Assembly: GCA_015680905.1 (NCBI GenBank)
Contig: JADFTS010000115.1
Coordinates: 29,252-93,251 of the forward strand
From: Coptis chinensis
Lineage: Eukaryota > Streptophyta > Magnoliopsida > Ranunculales > Ranunculaceae
DNA: 64,000 bases
Direction of reading: 5' to 3'
Each line of letters starts with the position of its first letter. Position 1 is the stretch's first letter. Both the position numbers and the translations under genes were made by a program. Below, one piece after another: positions 45,770 to 57,690 of the stretch. The notes under the pieces were generated by a model. That model made no database searches and was not told the DNA's origin. It saw only the letters and a list, made by a program, of their open reading frames with translations.

Positions 45770-46727
45770 CATCCAAAGATACAGTCTCAGGATTATTAGG
45801 ATTAAAGTTTCCACCTCCATTTGCACTCTCCTTCCCATATATGAAGTCCAACTTCTCATAAGGTTGAAGCCACTTTGTCCTGTAACTCGATGCTGCTAGA
45901 TGGGCCTACAATGTAGTCAACAAATAAGATAAAAACTTCTTATGGATGTTACTAGCCTTTGCTAAAGGCATATTGCTTTGCCCGCCTCTCGACTGCTGCG
46001 AAGCAGCCAACAATGAGGCTATTGTAGGCCTCTCCCAAGCTGTTGTAGGCCTTTGTCAGGTTGCTACAGGCCACTATAGGCCTCTCCCAGGCTGTTGTAG
46101 GTCTTTGCCAGGCCACTATATGTCACTAACAAGCTAGACTAATAACATGCAAGTATTCACTTGCACACTATCTATTTCTATGATAATATAATTAAATCAC
46201 TAAAACTATCATAAATCATAGTAGCATGCTTCTAGGTTGAGATAACTTACCTGAATGTACCTCTCCCATATATCGTCATATGTAATGATGTACTTGTTGT
46301 GATGGTTAAAGGAGAAGCCACTCTGCCTGATCAACTCTGCAGCAACAACATAGGCAAGTCTCAAGGTTCTCAACCTAGAGCGCACATTAGACCCTATCAT
46401 TTTTTGTATTCCAGAATTAGTTACTGCATTTGCAATATGATCCAGAGTCTCCTTCTCGGAAACATTAGAATTTTGAGAACTCCTCCCCATACTAGAAATA
46501 ATATCATATAAAGTTCTAACAAGAATGTTGTCCATTCCATCATTCCAATGGATTTGGTGCTTTCCTTGAGAACTTCCCACATTAGTAATTGGAATTGGTG
46601 GCCGAAGGGGATGATGTGGCATTTCTTTTTGCATTCTGTTTTTGTATGGGTCTTTCAGAGTCCATATTCTAAAACGGGATGCAACATTACATGAGAAAGT
46701 AGAAAACATATATACATAACGTAACAT
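45770..46727 (-). CDS. PIF/Harbinger ORF1: Myb/SANT-like DNA-binding protein
   Basis: PIF/Harbinger transposons need a Myb-like partner protein to bring the transposase to DNA. Minus-strand exon 1 (46727-46251) contains H-Q-I-H-W-N-D-G-M-D-N-I-L-V-R-T-L, the first tryptophan helix of a Myb/SANT-like domain, and ends Y-D-D-I-W-E-R-Y-I-Q at a GT donor. Exon 2 (45905-45770) continues A-H-L-A-A-S-S-Y-R-T-K-W-L-Q-P-Y-E-K-L-D-F-I-Y-G, as in this family, and ends at another donor; the final exon was not located. The start is uncertain: the frame opens at 46727 but a Met at about 46634 (M-Q-K-E-M) is equally possible. No stop was seen inside the visible exons, unlike the neighbouring transposase. Confidence 0.65.
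46005..46130. repeat. Short degenerate tandem repeat (GCTGTTGTAGGCCT type)
   Basis: Repeated pieces of the form CTCCCAGGCTGTTGTAGG and CCACTATAGGCC follow one another beside exon 2 of the Myb/SANT ORF, in its intron. I infer slippage-type expansion. Confidence 0.6.
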
Positions 46728-47043
46728 ATTTCATAAGCAAGCTTAATAGAAACAACCAATGAGAACAACAATCTTTCATTCTCTCCATAAATATAACCAA
46801 GTTTGATACAATAAACTCATGAGAGCAACAAATCCTTCATTTCAAACATCAAAATAAACAAGTTTAATACAACCAACCCACCAAAATAACAAAACAAAAC
46901 AGCAAACTAGAACAATAATGCACAACAATAACTAGACTTGTTCATTTCTACGTTCCCACATATCCTCTATGAACTCATCTCTCCATGTTGTCCAATCCGC
47001 ATTTGGAGTAAGGGTTATCCCCACATCAACACCTACTTCTCCA

Positions 47044-48720
47044 TTAGCTTCCTCTATATATATCAACTTCACCTTCCTCTAGCACATCATCTATATCATC
47101 CCATAAAAAATTATGCAAACCACAACATGCACATATTATTTTTGCTTGCGACTCAACATCATGGTATGACATATCTCTAAGATAAGTAAATCTTTTCTTC
47201 AACAGACCAATGGTTCTTTCAACAACATTACGCAAAGATGAATGCCGAAAGTTGTACATTTCTTTTGCAGTTTGGGGCCCATTATCTTGGTCATTAAGAT
47301 GATACCTCACAGAGCGATATGATGTAAGGAATTGGGGAACTAGCGGAAACCAGCATCGGCAAGGTAATACTTACCTATGTGCCCTAGAAAGAATAATTAG
47401 ATAGTATTAAAATTATATAAGTCATAAACTATTGGGCTTGGAATGCACGGAAACATACCTTGTGGTACAATTAATCTATTTCTTGGTCGACTGATTGCAC
47501 ATCTAAACAGACGACCATCATGGGCAGAACCTTCCCATCCAGCAAGTACGTACGTGAATTTCATGTCAAACGTACAAGCCACTAAAACATTTTGAGTAAC
47601 CTGACCCTTTCGATTGCGATACCTAACTTGATCATGAAGTGAGATATAAGCTTGAAAGTGTGTGCCATCAATTGCACCCACATCATCTTAAATAAGCAAT
47701 CTATAATTAGTAAGAGGGCTAACTAGTACAATTAATTTGCATATACATAATACCCCACCAACCTGGAAGAAATGGTGTCACCCTTTTGGTTCTCTACCAC
47801 AATCGTCAGGAGAATTTTTAGTGGTAGCTGGTCTAACTACATCTCTATGTAGCCTAAGCAACACGATTAAGACGAGATGAAAGTATCGGTTAACTATTTC
47901 AGTAGATCTAAAGAATTGAAGTTCAAAATTTCGATTCCATTGATCTTGCCCAACTGTGTGTAGGAATATTGCTACTTGTTCCTCAACTATAACAAACCGA
48001 CTATCAACCAAACCATATGCTCGCAATTGAGTGCACAGACGTTCAAATGTTGATCTCCTCATCCTTAACTGGTCGTGACATATACATCAGAGCATTCCCA
48101 ATGCAGATGAATATCAAGGGAATATATGTGACAATATTCACCTCTAAATGGTTAAAAACCTTTGCCCAATGCAAATGTGAATATCAAGGTGACTATTTTC
48201 CCAAGTCAAAACGAGAGTAAAACCTTCAACCAAGATAGTAGCTGAGTTGGGAACTTCGGATGGGATGTTTTATTCCGTCTCGTGTGTATTTTAAAAAAAA
48301 ATCGGTTTTTTTTTTTCCGGATGGAATGTTTCATTCCGTCTCGCGTGTTTTTTCGACTTTTTTCGGTTTTTTAAACTTGAGGACGGGGATGTTTCATTCC
48401 GATAAAGCGTTTTCAATTTTTACATTCAGACAGAATCAAACATCCCATCCGAGAATAATAGTCACATTTGCATTGGGCAACCTTACCTTGCTTTTCACCA
48501 AAACGGTGGAAAAGAGGGGAAATAGAGCTGACGTGGAGGTGAATAAGAGTGGCTTGCATTGGGAATGCTCTCAACTTTGCCTAAACATTCTCATGAAGAC
48601 AATGTTTTTTTGAGCATCCCAATTTACACTAGGGGCCCTAGGGATAAATCTTCTTCTTCTTTGCCTATTTCTTCTATACCATTGATACCACATCATGACT
48701 TGCATGATCATTAGGATCAT
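47044..48720 (-). pseudogene. PIF/Harbinger DDE transposase, broken by a MITE and frameshifts
   Basis: The transposase cuts and pastes the element. Minus-strand pieces in order: 48720-48571 (Arg-rich N-terminus, then P-R-A-P-S-V-N-W-D-A), 48086-47760 (H-D-Q-L-R-M-R-R-S-T-F-E-R-L-C and V-G-Q-D-Q-W-N-R), 47681-47445 (V-G-A-I-D-G-T-H with the first catalytic Asp; E-G-S-A-H-D-G-R-L with the second), then about 47385-47044 (Y-Y-L-A-D-A-G-F and V-V-E-R-T-I-G with the catalytic Glu). All three catalytic residues remain. The 481-bp MITE at 48090-48570 interrupts the N-terminal part, a TGA lies at its target site, and frame breaks occur near 47780 and 47330-47310. I found no clear terminal inverted repeats for the whole transposon. 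Confidence 0.82.
48090..48570. mobile_element. 481-bp MITE with 16-bp inverted ends, inside the transposase
   Basis: Both ends read GAGCATTCCCAATGCA inward, identical for 16 bp. TCA flanks both sides (48087-48089, 48571-48573), a 3-bp duplication as made by PIF/Harbinger elements. The interior has three copies of a GGATG(G)GATGTTT(C/T)ATTCCG motif at about 48258, 48318 and 48382, and no coding capacity. Confidence 0.85.
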
Positions 48721-48745
48721 GGTATAGTAACCACAACTAACCTAT

Positions 48746-50757
48746 ATGCTCTCCCTCGGTTGGCATTCTACAAAAACTTATACAACAATAATCGAATCAG
48801 CATAAAATAATATTGAGAGAAATTAATAAACAAACACAAACATAGCCTAAAAAAATATGAGAACATAATCAATTATATGACTGAATCAATTAAACTTTTT
48901 TTTTCTTTAAATTCTGAATCAATTAAACTATATCAAATACTTCACTTGTATCACATTAATGATAACACAAAATACTATGTTGTCCCCATTAATAGTACGT
49001 TACTCATAACACTCAAGACATATTGATAGCAACACCAAATAATCAAGAAAGTACCACTTGTATATACTCCAAAAAAAAATAAATAAATAAATAAAAATTG
49101 ATAAGTTACATATACTAATTGATAAGGCATTAGCACTATAGTACATATACTAATGGTTTTGATAAGTTCCATAGCACTATAAGGACCAAAATTGAACCAT
49201 GTGTATATGGTGGAGCTTACTAGTCGTATGTCACTTAAGCTTACTTAAAATTGAACCATAGAAAGTCTTTTGCATGTGAGAATGTGAGATATGCTATCTA
49301 GTTCTACATATAAAGTCCTCGTTCATTCTCATTTCTACCATATAGTGTTTGAGAAAAACTCCCTATATTGTTTGAGCATTTGGTCCGATAGTGTTTCTCT
49401 TTTTTTTCATGGGCTTCGATCTATAATGCATGACAGGTTGTGTTCCAAACTTCTAAGAGAAAATGACCAAAGAATATATTGAACTTTGCACTTAGTTTCA
49501 AAACAGACAATGTACTTTTTTTTTTTATTCAAATAAACATTGTACTTCCAAAAAGTTTCAATTTAGATAAGCCATTCAATTAATTGGATGTCCAACTTTA
49601 CGCAGCCCTTAAAATTTTCCCCAAATCTAATTTGACTATGTGGCATTAGTCTCAACCTTGAGGTGGCATCCACATAACATTTCAACTGTCATAACATAGT
49701 GTATGATTTCCGCCAGTAAATAACTAAGTAAGCAGCAGACTATTGGCTGAATAACTAACTTCATTGTTCACATATTACAAATTCACGTCAAGTTTGCTTG
49801 GTGAGCTACACGATTATACCGAGCAGCCAATATGAACATTAGAACCTCTATATTATTTATTTTTCTTTTATTTTTTGTATAGTTTAGAACACACGCCAAG
49901 CATTCCATAAGTTCCATCAATAGAAACAGAATTGATTTCTAACCATAGCCTAATCAATGGTTGCCATCATGCATGTAGAAGTGAATGGAATGTGTGGCCA
50001 TTTTAAGAACTAGTGATTTTCCCCCTCCTTTGAGCTCTATTATTGACTGAATCTGAAAGTAATTAACAACAAAGATAGCTAGTCAATAGTGGCCTGGAAC
50101 CGACAATCCCATTATTCTGATCAATCATCTCCATAAACTGACCAATGACAAGAGCAACAGATAGAATCCTCTTGACTACATTGGCGTTGGAGTGATTTGA
50201 GGATGATTGGACGATGTCTGATTTGAAAGATGGGTTTGATGCTGGTGGTTCTGTGATATGGATCCAGTACCATTCTGTGATTTTGTCATTTTCCAATCAC
50301 TTATCATCATTGTAATTTTCCATCGTTTGCCCGGGCAAAAGGGCCTATCAAACACACCTGTAGTACTACTCAAGTAAAAAAAATGCCTAAAACAAAAACA
50401 AATGCAACTTAAAAGTTTGTGTTTCAAATTCTAAAATGGATAGACTCTTAGTAATGCTGGCGTTCTAGCCACCCTAACCCATCGAAGTCATGAGCAACTA
50501 CACGACATAGATAGGCCGGCTAACCTTAGTCACATTCCTAACCTTACCGAATTCCTCTTTTCTGGTAAGAAAAATCGAATCTTCGTAACCAATATATGTT
50601 GGTCCAGGTCATCATTTGAGCAATCGTATTCTGAAAAAGAACGAGCTAGGAGGTTCTAATTATATTCTTTACTTGATATATATTGCAACAGTGAGAATAT
50701 ACAGAAATAGTCCTGCTCTACATAAGTCTCATAACGTGTGTGTGTTAGAGAGTATGG
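48746..50757. other. Intergenic region upstream of the second MATE copy
   Basis: AT-rich with A/T runs (48896-48906, 49068-49098, 49516-49525). CCTATCAAACACACC at 50344-50358 resembles the right end of a hAT-type MITE. Minus-strand open frames at 50063-50427 lack family motifs. No gene is called. Confidence 0.4.
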
Positions 50758-53700
50758 ATGGGAGGGTTGTTGTTGAAGGAGAGGGAAGAAAAAAAAGGAG
50801 TTAACATGGAATGTATTGAAAGAGGAAGTGAAGAAGGTTGGATATTTAGCAGGACCCATGGTTGCAGTCACCTTATCTCAGTATTTGTTACAAGTCATTT
50901 CCATGATGATGGTTGGACATCTTGGGGAGCTCTCGCTTTCTAGCACTGCCATCGCCACTTCTCTTACTGGTGTTACTGGCTATAGTCTCCTTGTAAGTTT
51001 ATTCACACACCTCATGATCAGTGTTTTGTTATATGTAGCAGTCCTTTATTGCTCTCCAGTCTCCACTAGTTCCATTGTAACTGCTGCAACGCTCAAGGAT
51101 CACACTATATATAGCACCAAAATTCCACCTTGGACCAGAACATGCAAGGAGAAAATATCCGCTAGCTCCTTTGCTCCAAGAAACAAAAATATTCCCCATT
51201 TGTGAAATCCCTCAGTGCTAGTTGAAAACTTGAAAAAGACTCGCACTTATATCCCTAATGACTATTAAATATATTTAAGATGAGACTATTGATTTCGGTA
51301 CTGCCATAGAGGGTTCTTTGTGCTGTGACTGTTTGGGTAAGAATTTATCCAAACACACTATACACTATTGAATCTGCAAGGGAGTATGTTGTGTATAGAG
51401 AGTGAGACTGTGCCTTTAACGGCTGTCTACATATCAGAATATGTTTCCAGAATCAAGTCAGGTGATTAACTGGACCTGTGAACCGTCCAGATGTCTAACT
51501 TACCATGTGAGCCGTCCAGGTGGCTAGCTGGACATGTGAGCCGTCCAGGTATTCAGCTAAGACTTGAGCCGTCCAGGTAACCACTTAAGGTTTCAATCGG
51601 ATCGGTCACTTAGACTTAAAGATTAAGACCACTAAAAAAAAAATGACAGTGGAACTTGAGACTTGAGAGCATGCCTTAAAACTAGATATATGGGTCAAGT
51701 TGGGAGTTGTACGTCTGAACTGTGCATTGCTGATTCAATTATTTGAACGGCCTGCAGCTTGGAATGGCAAGTGGACTAGAAACGCTGTGTGGTCAGGCTT
51801 ACGGGGCACAGCAGTATCAAAAGCTTGGAAACTACACTTGGAGTGCTATTTTATCTCTCCTATTACTTTGCATACCTGTGTCTCTTATCTGGATCAACTT
51901 GGAAAAATTACTCGCTCTAATAGGCCAAGACCCAATAATTTCACTTGAAGCTGGTAAATACGCAGTGTGGTTGGTCCCTTCTCTATTTGGTTATGCAGTT
52001 CTGCAACCTCTAGTGAGATACTTACAATCTCAAAGTTTGATCCTGCCTATGCTCTTGAGCTCCTCTGCGATACTTTGTATTCATACTCCTTTGTGTTGGG
52101 TCTTGGTGCATAAGTCAGGACTGGGAGCAGTTGGAGGTGCACTAGCAATTGGCATATCTTATTGGTTGAATGTGATATTCTTAATATTGTACATATACCG
52201 CTCCTCATCCTGCAAAGAAAACAAGTGTGCCCCTGTCGAGGGACGTAATCAAAGGTATCGGCGAGTTCTGGCGCCTTGCTGTGCCTTCCACTATAATGAT
52301 TTGGTAATGTTGTTCTAATATTCTTAGTTTTACATTTTTTTATGCATGAGATATTTATATGAAACTTTTTTTAAAATTTACGATTTAAAATTAGTCCTGT
52401 ATTGTTGCTTTCTTTCCCAAATGCCCTCCCTAACTTCCTTCATATGGTGCAGTCTCGAATGGTGGTCATTTGAGCTGCTAATTTTGCTCTCTGGACTATT
52501 ACCTAATCCACAGCTCGAAACTTCCGTGCTCTCTGTGAGGTAAATAACTCCCTTAATATTCTTCTGGTCGCTGGAGGTGAACAACTTGTTCTGACCTCCC
52601 GATAAACAAAAAACACAACTTGTTCTGACCTTAACTGGATGAAACAGTAGCAAGCTCCCTTTCGGGGACTTGTCTAGTGCTGGTACATAATCGACAGGCA
52701 TTCGAGGTTTCATCCTGTAAAGAGTCAGCACATTTCAGTTAATAAAGAGAAGCCTCTTCAACAAGTTGAATTGTTTCTAAGTTCTCCGACTGAAACTGTC
52801 TTCATCATTTGATTTTGATTGTGCCAAGTAATTATGTCAATTAAGAGAATGTAATTCTGTATGAACAGCCTTACAACAATTTCATTTCTCTACACCATAC
52901 CGTTTGGCCTTGGAGCGGCTGCAAGGTTGGCTCTCCACTTACTTCCTTGGGCATGTCTACTCCGTCCATAAATATATATTCTTGTGTTTTTTAATGCATG
53001 TTCAGGCAGTGTATTCTTATTAAGTCAGTTAACAAGTTGCTTCTGTACTCTGTATTTCTGTAGCACTCGAGTTTCAAATGAATTAGGAGCGGGGAACGCA
53101 GAGGATGCACGTGTTTCTGTATGTGTTGTGATGTTTATTGCTGTAACAGAAATGATTACTGTAAGTGTTATTCTTTTTGCAAGTCGCAATATATTAGGAT
53201 ATGCCTACAGTAATGAGAAAGAGGTGATAGATTATGTCACAAGACTGGTTCCTCTAGTTTGTCTCTCAGTTATCATGGACAGCCTACAAGGTGTCCTCTC
53301 AGGTTCGTTCAAATTTTACAGGTTGGCCCTTTAACTTTCTTTTCATCTCTGAACAATGGTTTGAAGGGCAATCTCTAACAATCAGGTATTGCGAGAGGAG
53401 CTGGGTGGCAGCATCTGGGTGCGTATGTTAACCTTGGATCATTTTACCTTGCCGGTATCCCAGTAGCAGTTTTGTTAGGGTTTCTTCTACATTTAGGAGG
53501 AAAGGGTCTATGGATTGGAATAGTGGTAGGTTCTACCATACAATCCGGTTTACTTGCCTTCATAACAAGCTCCACAAATTGGCAAAAACAGGTCTGCAGT
53601 CCGTCCTTTCTAGCTTAAAAAGTTAATTAAGTTTCACTTCTAGAAAATCCTTTATCATAGCATTTTCATTTTATAAAACGGCAGAAATACAATTTAGTTT

Positions 53701-53870
53701 CAAATTTTCAGCTTTTCCTCCTCGTCCTGGCTGGTAAAATATTATCCCTTTGACATGACATTCAACTCTCATACTGCTTTGCTCATTGTTTAACTACGGA
53801 CTTTTTTTTTGGGTCACACTTGCAGGCAATGAAAGCAAAAGAGAGGATATCTGAGGGTGACGGTTACTGA
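50758..53870 (+). pseudogene. Tandem MATE transporter copy with two frameshifts
   Basis: Exon layout copies the first MATE gene: 50758-50992, 51758-52303, 52453-52539, 52869-52925, 53064-53302, 53386-53591 and 53826-53870, with identical lengths for exons 3 to 6. Two lesions break the frame. Exon 1 is 2 bp short within GAAGAAAAAAAAGGAG (about 50786-50801) relative to the first copy, so the ATG at 50758 ([10 protein letters not shown]) is out of frame with K-E-E-V-K-K-V-G-Y-L-A-G-P. Exon 2 has one extra A in GAAAACAAG (about 52218-52226), after which the correct frame is T-S-V-P-L-S-R-D. All other hallmarks survive ([39 protein letters not shown]). Both lesions lie in A runs, so sequencing error is a real alternative; if so, this is a second working transporter. 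Confidence 0.88.
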
Positions 53871-54115
53871 TATTAGGTGTATATTATGTCATAGGTCTGC
53901 TCTACATACAAAATGTATTTTAGCTTGTTACAATCTTACAGGTTCTTTCTTTTGATGTATTAAAATGGGCAGACAAAAAGTTGTTTGTAATAAATAAATG
54001 CTACAATTTATTAGTAAGCAAGACAACAGACCTTTTATGGTATCTTTCAAAACCGGCCAAGTTGAAGAAGATCTGAATTTTTACTTCCAATCTTCTTCCA
54101 ATCTTCTGTTTGATC

Positions 54116-54436
54116 ATGGGGGATTCTACCTCTCAACCGATTCCAAGGCAACCTATGTCTTGGAGCTCTTTTTTTAGTAATCCTTGTATTTCTAAAAATA
54201 CTACACCTTTGAGAACTTATACACCCGAACTTACCAAATGGAGTAGCTGTAGTACCTCAAGACCTCATTGATGAGGGTGTTGAGGAGTAGAAAGATACCT
54301 TGGTGGGGCATTTTCTAGAAAAAAGACTAGTTTTTCATTATGTGAAGTCTTCACTTGAGAAAGCTTGGAAATTGAAGGGCTCGATGGAGCTAACTACAGA
54401 TAGTGTTTTATTCGATGGAACTTTATTGTTTAACAT
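54116..54436 (+). pseudogene. LINE ORF1 / DUF4283-type fragment
   Basis: DUF4283 proteins are the gag-like ORF1 products of plant L1 LINEs and their relatives. From an ATG at 54116 (M-G-D-S-T-S-Q-P-I-P) the frame breaks near 54245, then reads L-I-D-E-G-V-E-E, a stop where Trp is usual, K-D-T-L-V-G-H-F-L-E-K-R, then V-K-S-S-L-E-K-A-W-K-L-K-G-S-M-E-L. The W-x-x-x-L-V-G-x-F-L-x-x-R and W-K-x-K-G-x-x-E motifs are diagnostic. It ends where the tandem array starts, with no zinc knuckle or ORF2. Confidence 0.65.
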
Positions 54437-55760
54437 CTAGTTTCCGATTTTCCATTAATTATTCTTTGAGATTAGTTCAATGCAATTGCATCAAGTTTTC
54501 GATTTTCCATTAATTATTCTTTGAGGTTAATTCAGTGTACTTACATCAAGTTTATGATTTCTCGTTAGTTATTCATTAAGGTTAATTTAGTGCAGTTACA
54601 TCCAGTTTTCGATATTTCGTTAATTAGTTTTTGAGATTAGTTCATTGCATTTCCATCCATGTTCCAATTTCTCATTAATTACTCTTTCAAATTAGTTCAA
54701 TACATCTGAATCCAGTTTCTGATTTCCAGTTAATTCTTTTTAGAGGTTAGTTCGATGTTCAATGCATTTGCATCTAGTTTCAAATTTCTGGTTATTTATG
54801 TTTTGAAGTTAGTTTGACCAGTTACATCCGATTTCTGATTTCTAGTTAACTATTCTTTGATGTTATTTCAATGCATTTGTATCAAGTTTCTGCTTTCCCA
54901 TTAAATATTCCTCAAGATATTGCATCCAATTTCTGATTTACCATTAGTTAATCTCTGATTTTAGTTTAATGCAGTAACATCCAGTTTCTGATTTTCCGTT
55001 AATTATTCTTTGAGGTTAGCTCAATGTAGTTGCATCTAATTTTCGATTTATAGTTAATTGTTCTTTGAGGTTAGTTCAAATGTTCAATATTAAGTTTATG
55101 ATTTTCCGTTAATTATTTTTTGAGGTTAGTTCAATGTAGTTGCATCAAATTTATGATTTCCCATTAATTATTCATTGAGATTAGTTCAATGCAGTTGCAC
55201 CCATTTTTCGATGTTTCGTTAATTAGTCTTTGAGATTAGTTCATTGCATTTGCATACAGTTTCTGACTTCCTGTTAATAATTCTTTGAGGTTAGTTCAAT
55301 ATATATGCATCTAGTTTTTGATTATTTATGCTTTGAGGTTAGTTCGATGCAATTACATCCGGTTTCTGATTTTTCGTTAACTATTCTTTGAGGTTATTTC
55401 AATATATTTGCATCTAGTTTCTTATTTTCTGCCAATTATTCTATGAGGTTAGTTCAATGCATTTGCATTCAGTTTTTGATTTCCCGTTAATTATTATTTG
55501 AAGTTTGTTTGATGTATTTGCATACCGTTTTTAATTTCCGTTAAATATTTTTAAGGATTTGCATCCAATTTCTAATTTCTAGTTAGTTATTCTCGGCGAT
55601 AGTTTAATCTGATTACATCTAGTTTCTGATTTTTAGTTAATTACTTTTTAGTATGGTTTATTGTATTTACATAAAGTTTTCGATTTCTGTTAATTACTCT
55701 TTGAGCTTCGGTTCAATGTATTTGAATCAGGTTTCGATTTCCTTTTAATTATCAATGTGG
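54437..55760. repeat. ~54-bp degenerate tandem array, left block (about 24 copies)
   Basis: The unit approximates GATTTCCCGTTAATTATTCT + TTGAGGTTAGTTCAATGCAT + TTGCATCCAGTTTCT, 43-62 bp in individual copies. I counted about 24 copies. Variants recur in the same order: copies 2-4 resemble 13-15, copies 7-8 resemble 17-18, and copies 9-11 resemble 21-23, giving a higher-order period near 600-640 bp. Most units hold ATTTGCAT, the octamer ATGCAAAT in reverse. No coding frame is kept. Confidence 0.9.
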
Positions 55761-56271
55761 TGTGTAATATCAACTTCAAATAGGACATAAAATAAATTAT
55801 GTTTGATTTACTATGTGGGATCATCAAAAATTATAGAGTTCGATTTCCGTTAATTATTCTTTAAATTATACATGACTCACTATGTGAGATCTTCAAAAGA
55901 TTATATCTGAGCGTGTGATGTTATATTAATTATTCTGAAAAATATTTGCAACTATATATGCAGAACTATTATATATGAATATTATATTGATCACTCATCC
56001 AAATTTCTTATAACGTGAAAACCCCACTATCCATTAAAAAAAAAAACTTAACCCTTGATAAAACCCTTCAACTTCATTTTGTTGTTTAATAATAGAAGTT
56101 TGATTGAAGTTTTGTGAGATTGCCTAATAAGACGAAGTTCATATTGAAGCTATTTGAATAGCAAGGCGTTCCCAATCAATCATACGAAAAGAGATAAGAT
56201 AAACACTATTTTAAATGTAAAACTATACTTATCGAAACATTCCCACAACATATAACACAACTATATTTTGA
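55761..56271. other. Non-repeat segment between array and LINE insertion
   Basis: About 0.5 kb of AT-rich sequence with only one or two stray array-like motifs (near 55843 and 56270). It might be an older insertion, but no terminal repeats were found. Confidence 0.4.
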
Positions 56272-56284
56272 GGTTAGTTTAATG

Positions 56285-56869
56285 CTTCCTCCAATTGGTG
56301 ATCAAATTAAGGTCAACACAGATGAGGCTTCTAGAGGGAACCCAGGTCCAGCTGGGTTGGGTGGATCATTTAGAAATGTTCATGGTGATTTTGTCTTACT
56401 CCTGAGCAAGGGTATCAGAATTGCAGACAACTATATAGCTGAGTGCATGGCTATATTGGAGAGTGTGGAGCTTTCCCTTTCAAAAGGATGGAGAAATCTC
56501 TGGGTGGAATCGGATTCTGCGGCAAGAAATCCTGACTTTTTAACTCAAGGGACATCCCTTGGCAACTCCTATGCAGATAGAAAATTTGCACGACGAAGGT
56601 GCAAAGCTTGAAAGTGTCGCACAACTGGAGAGAGGCTAACCTAGCCGCAGACCATGCGACAATATTTGGATCTTTCTTAGCTGAGAATGAGGCTTTTGTA
56701 TCAAATGGCAGACCCCCATGGCTATATGGATGGGAGGTTCCATATGGTTGCTATTTTAGAATATCTTGAGCTTACATCATTATAGCATGTAGGTTCTACC
56801 ACTCTTGTACAGTTCTTTTATTTCGTTTCTTTCATTAATTCAATTTACACTTACCGAGCAAAAAAAAAA
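56285..56869 (+). mobile_element. 5'-truncated LINE: C-terminal RNase H and poly(A) tail
   Basis: The frame from about 56282 reads K-V-N-T-D-E-A-S-R-G-N-P-G-P-A-G-L-G-G, then A-E-C-M-A-I-L-E-S-V-E-L-S and W-V-E-S-D-S, the signature of the RNase H domain at the C-terminus of plant L1-type LINE ORF2. A frame break near 56530-56610 is followed by N-W-R-E-A-N-L-A-A-D-H-A and P-P-W-L-Y, the usual end. An A run closes it at 56860-56869. The flanks GGTTAGTTTAATG (56272-56284) and GGTTAGTTAATG (56870-56881) are a target duplication within the tandem array. Dead on arrival because of truncation. Confidence 0.85.
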
Positions 56870-56870
56870 G

Positions 56871-57690
56871 GTTAGTTAATGCATTTGCATCCAATTTATG
56901 ATTTTCAATTTCGTTATTTATTTTTTGAGGTTAGTTCAATGCATTTGCATCTAATTTCCAATTTCATAATATTAATTGTTCTTCGAGGTCAGTTCAATAT
57001 ATTTGCATCTAATTTCCGATTTTCCGTTAATTAGTCTTTGAGATTATTTTAATGCATTTGCATCCAGTTTTTTATTTCTCGTTTATTATTCGATAAGGTT
57101 GCATTTGCATTTAGTTTCCGATTTCCCGTTAATTATTGTTTGAGGTTAGTTCAATGAATTTGCATCCAATTTTTGATTTTCCGTTAATTATTTCTTGAAG
57201 TTAGTTCAATGCATTTGCATCTAGTTTATTTTTTGAGATTAGTTCAATGCAGTTGCATCCGGTTTCTGATTTCCCATTAATTATTATTTAAAATTAGTTC
57301 TACGCATTTGCATCCTGTTTCCAATTTATAGTTAATTTTTCTTTGATGTTAGTTTAATGCAGTTTCATCCAGTTTTCGATTTTCCATTAATTTAATCATT
57401 GGGAGTTAGTTCAATGCATTTCCAACCAGTTTTTGATTTCTCGACAATTATTGTTTTATGTTAATTCGATGTATTTGCATCCAATTTTTTATTTCCAGTT
57501 AATTATTCTTTGAGGTTAGTTTAATGCAGTTGTATCATATCCATAGTCCGATTTTCAATTAATTACTTTTTAAGATTAGTTTAATGTTTGTATTTGCATC
57601 AAGTTTCCGATTTTCCGTTAAATATTATTTGAGGTTAGTTCGATGCATTTGCATCCAGTTTTCGGTTTTCAATTAATTGTTCTTTGAGTT
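56871..57690. repeat. ~54-bp degenerate tandem array, right block (about 15 copies)
   Basis: Continuation of the array at 54437-55760 after the LINE insertion, with the same unit (TTAGTTCAATGCATTTGCAT core). The array peters out near 57690. Confidence 0.88.

Noticed and set aside
43281-50358. GGTGTGTTTGATAGG near 43284 and its reverse complement near 50344, as ends of a 7-kb transposon spanning the Harbinger element
   Set aside because: No matching target duplication; the motif is a frequent hAT MITE end, and the interval contains several unrelated elements.
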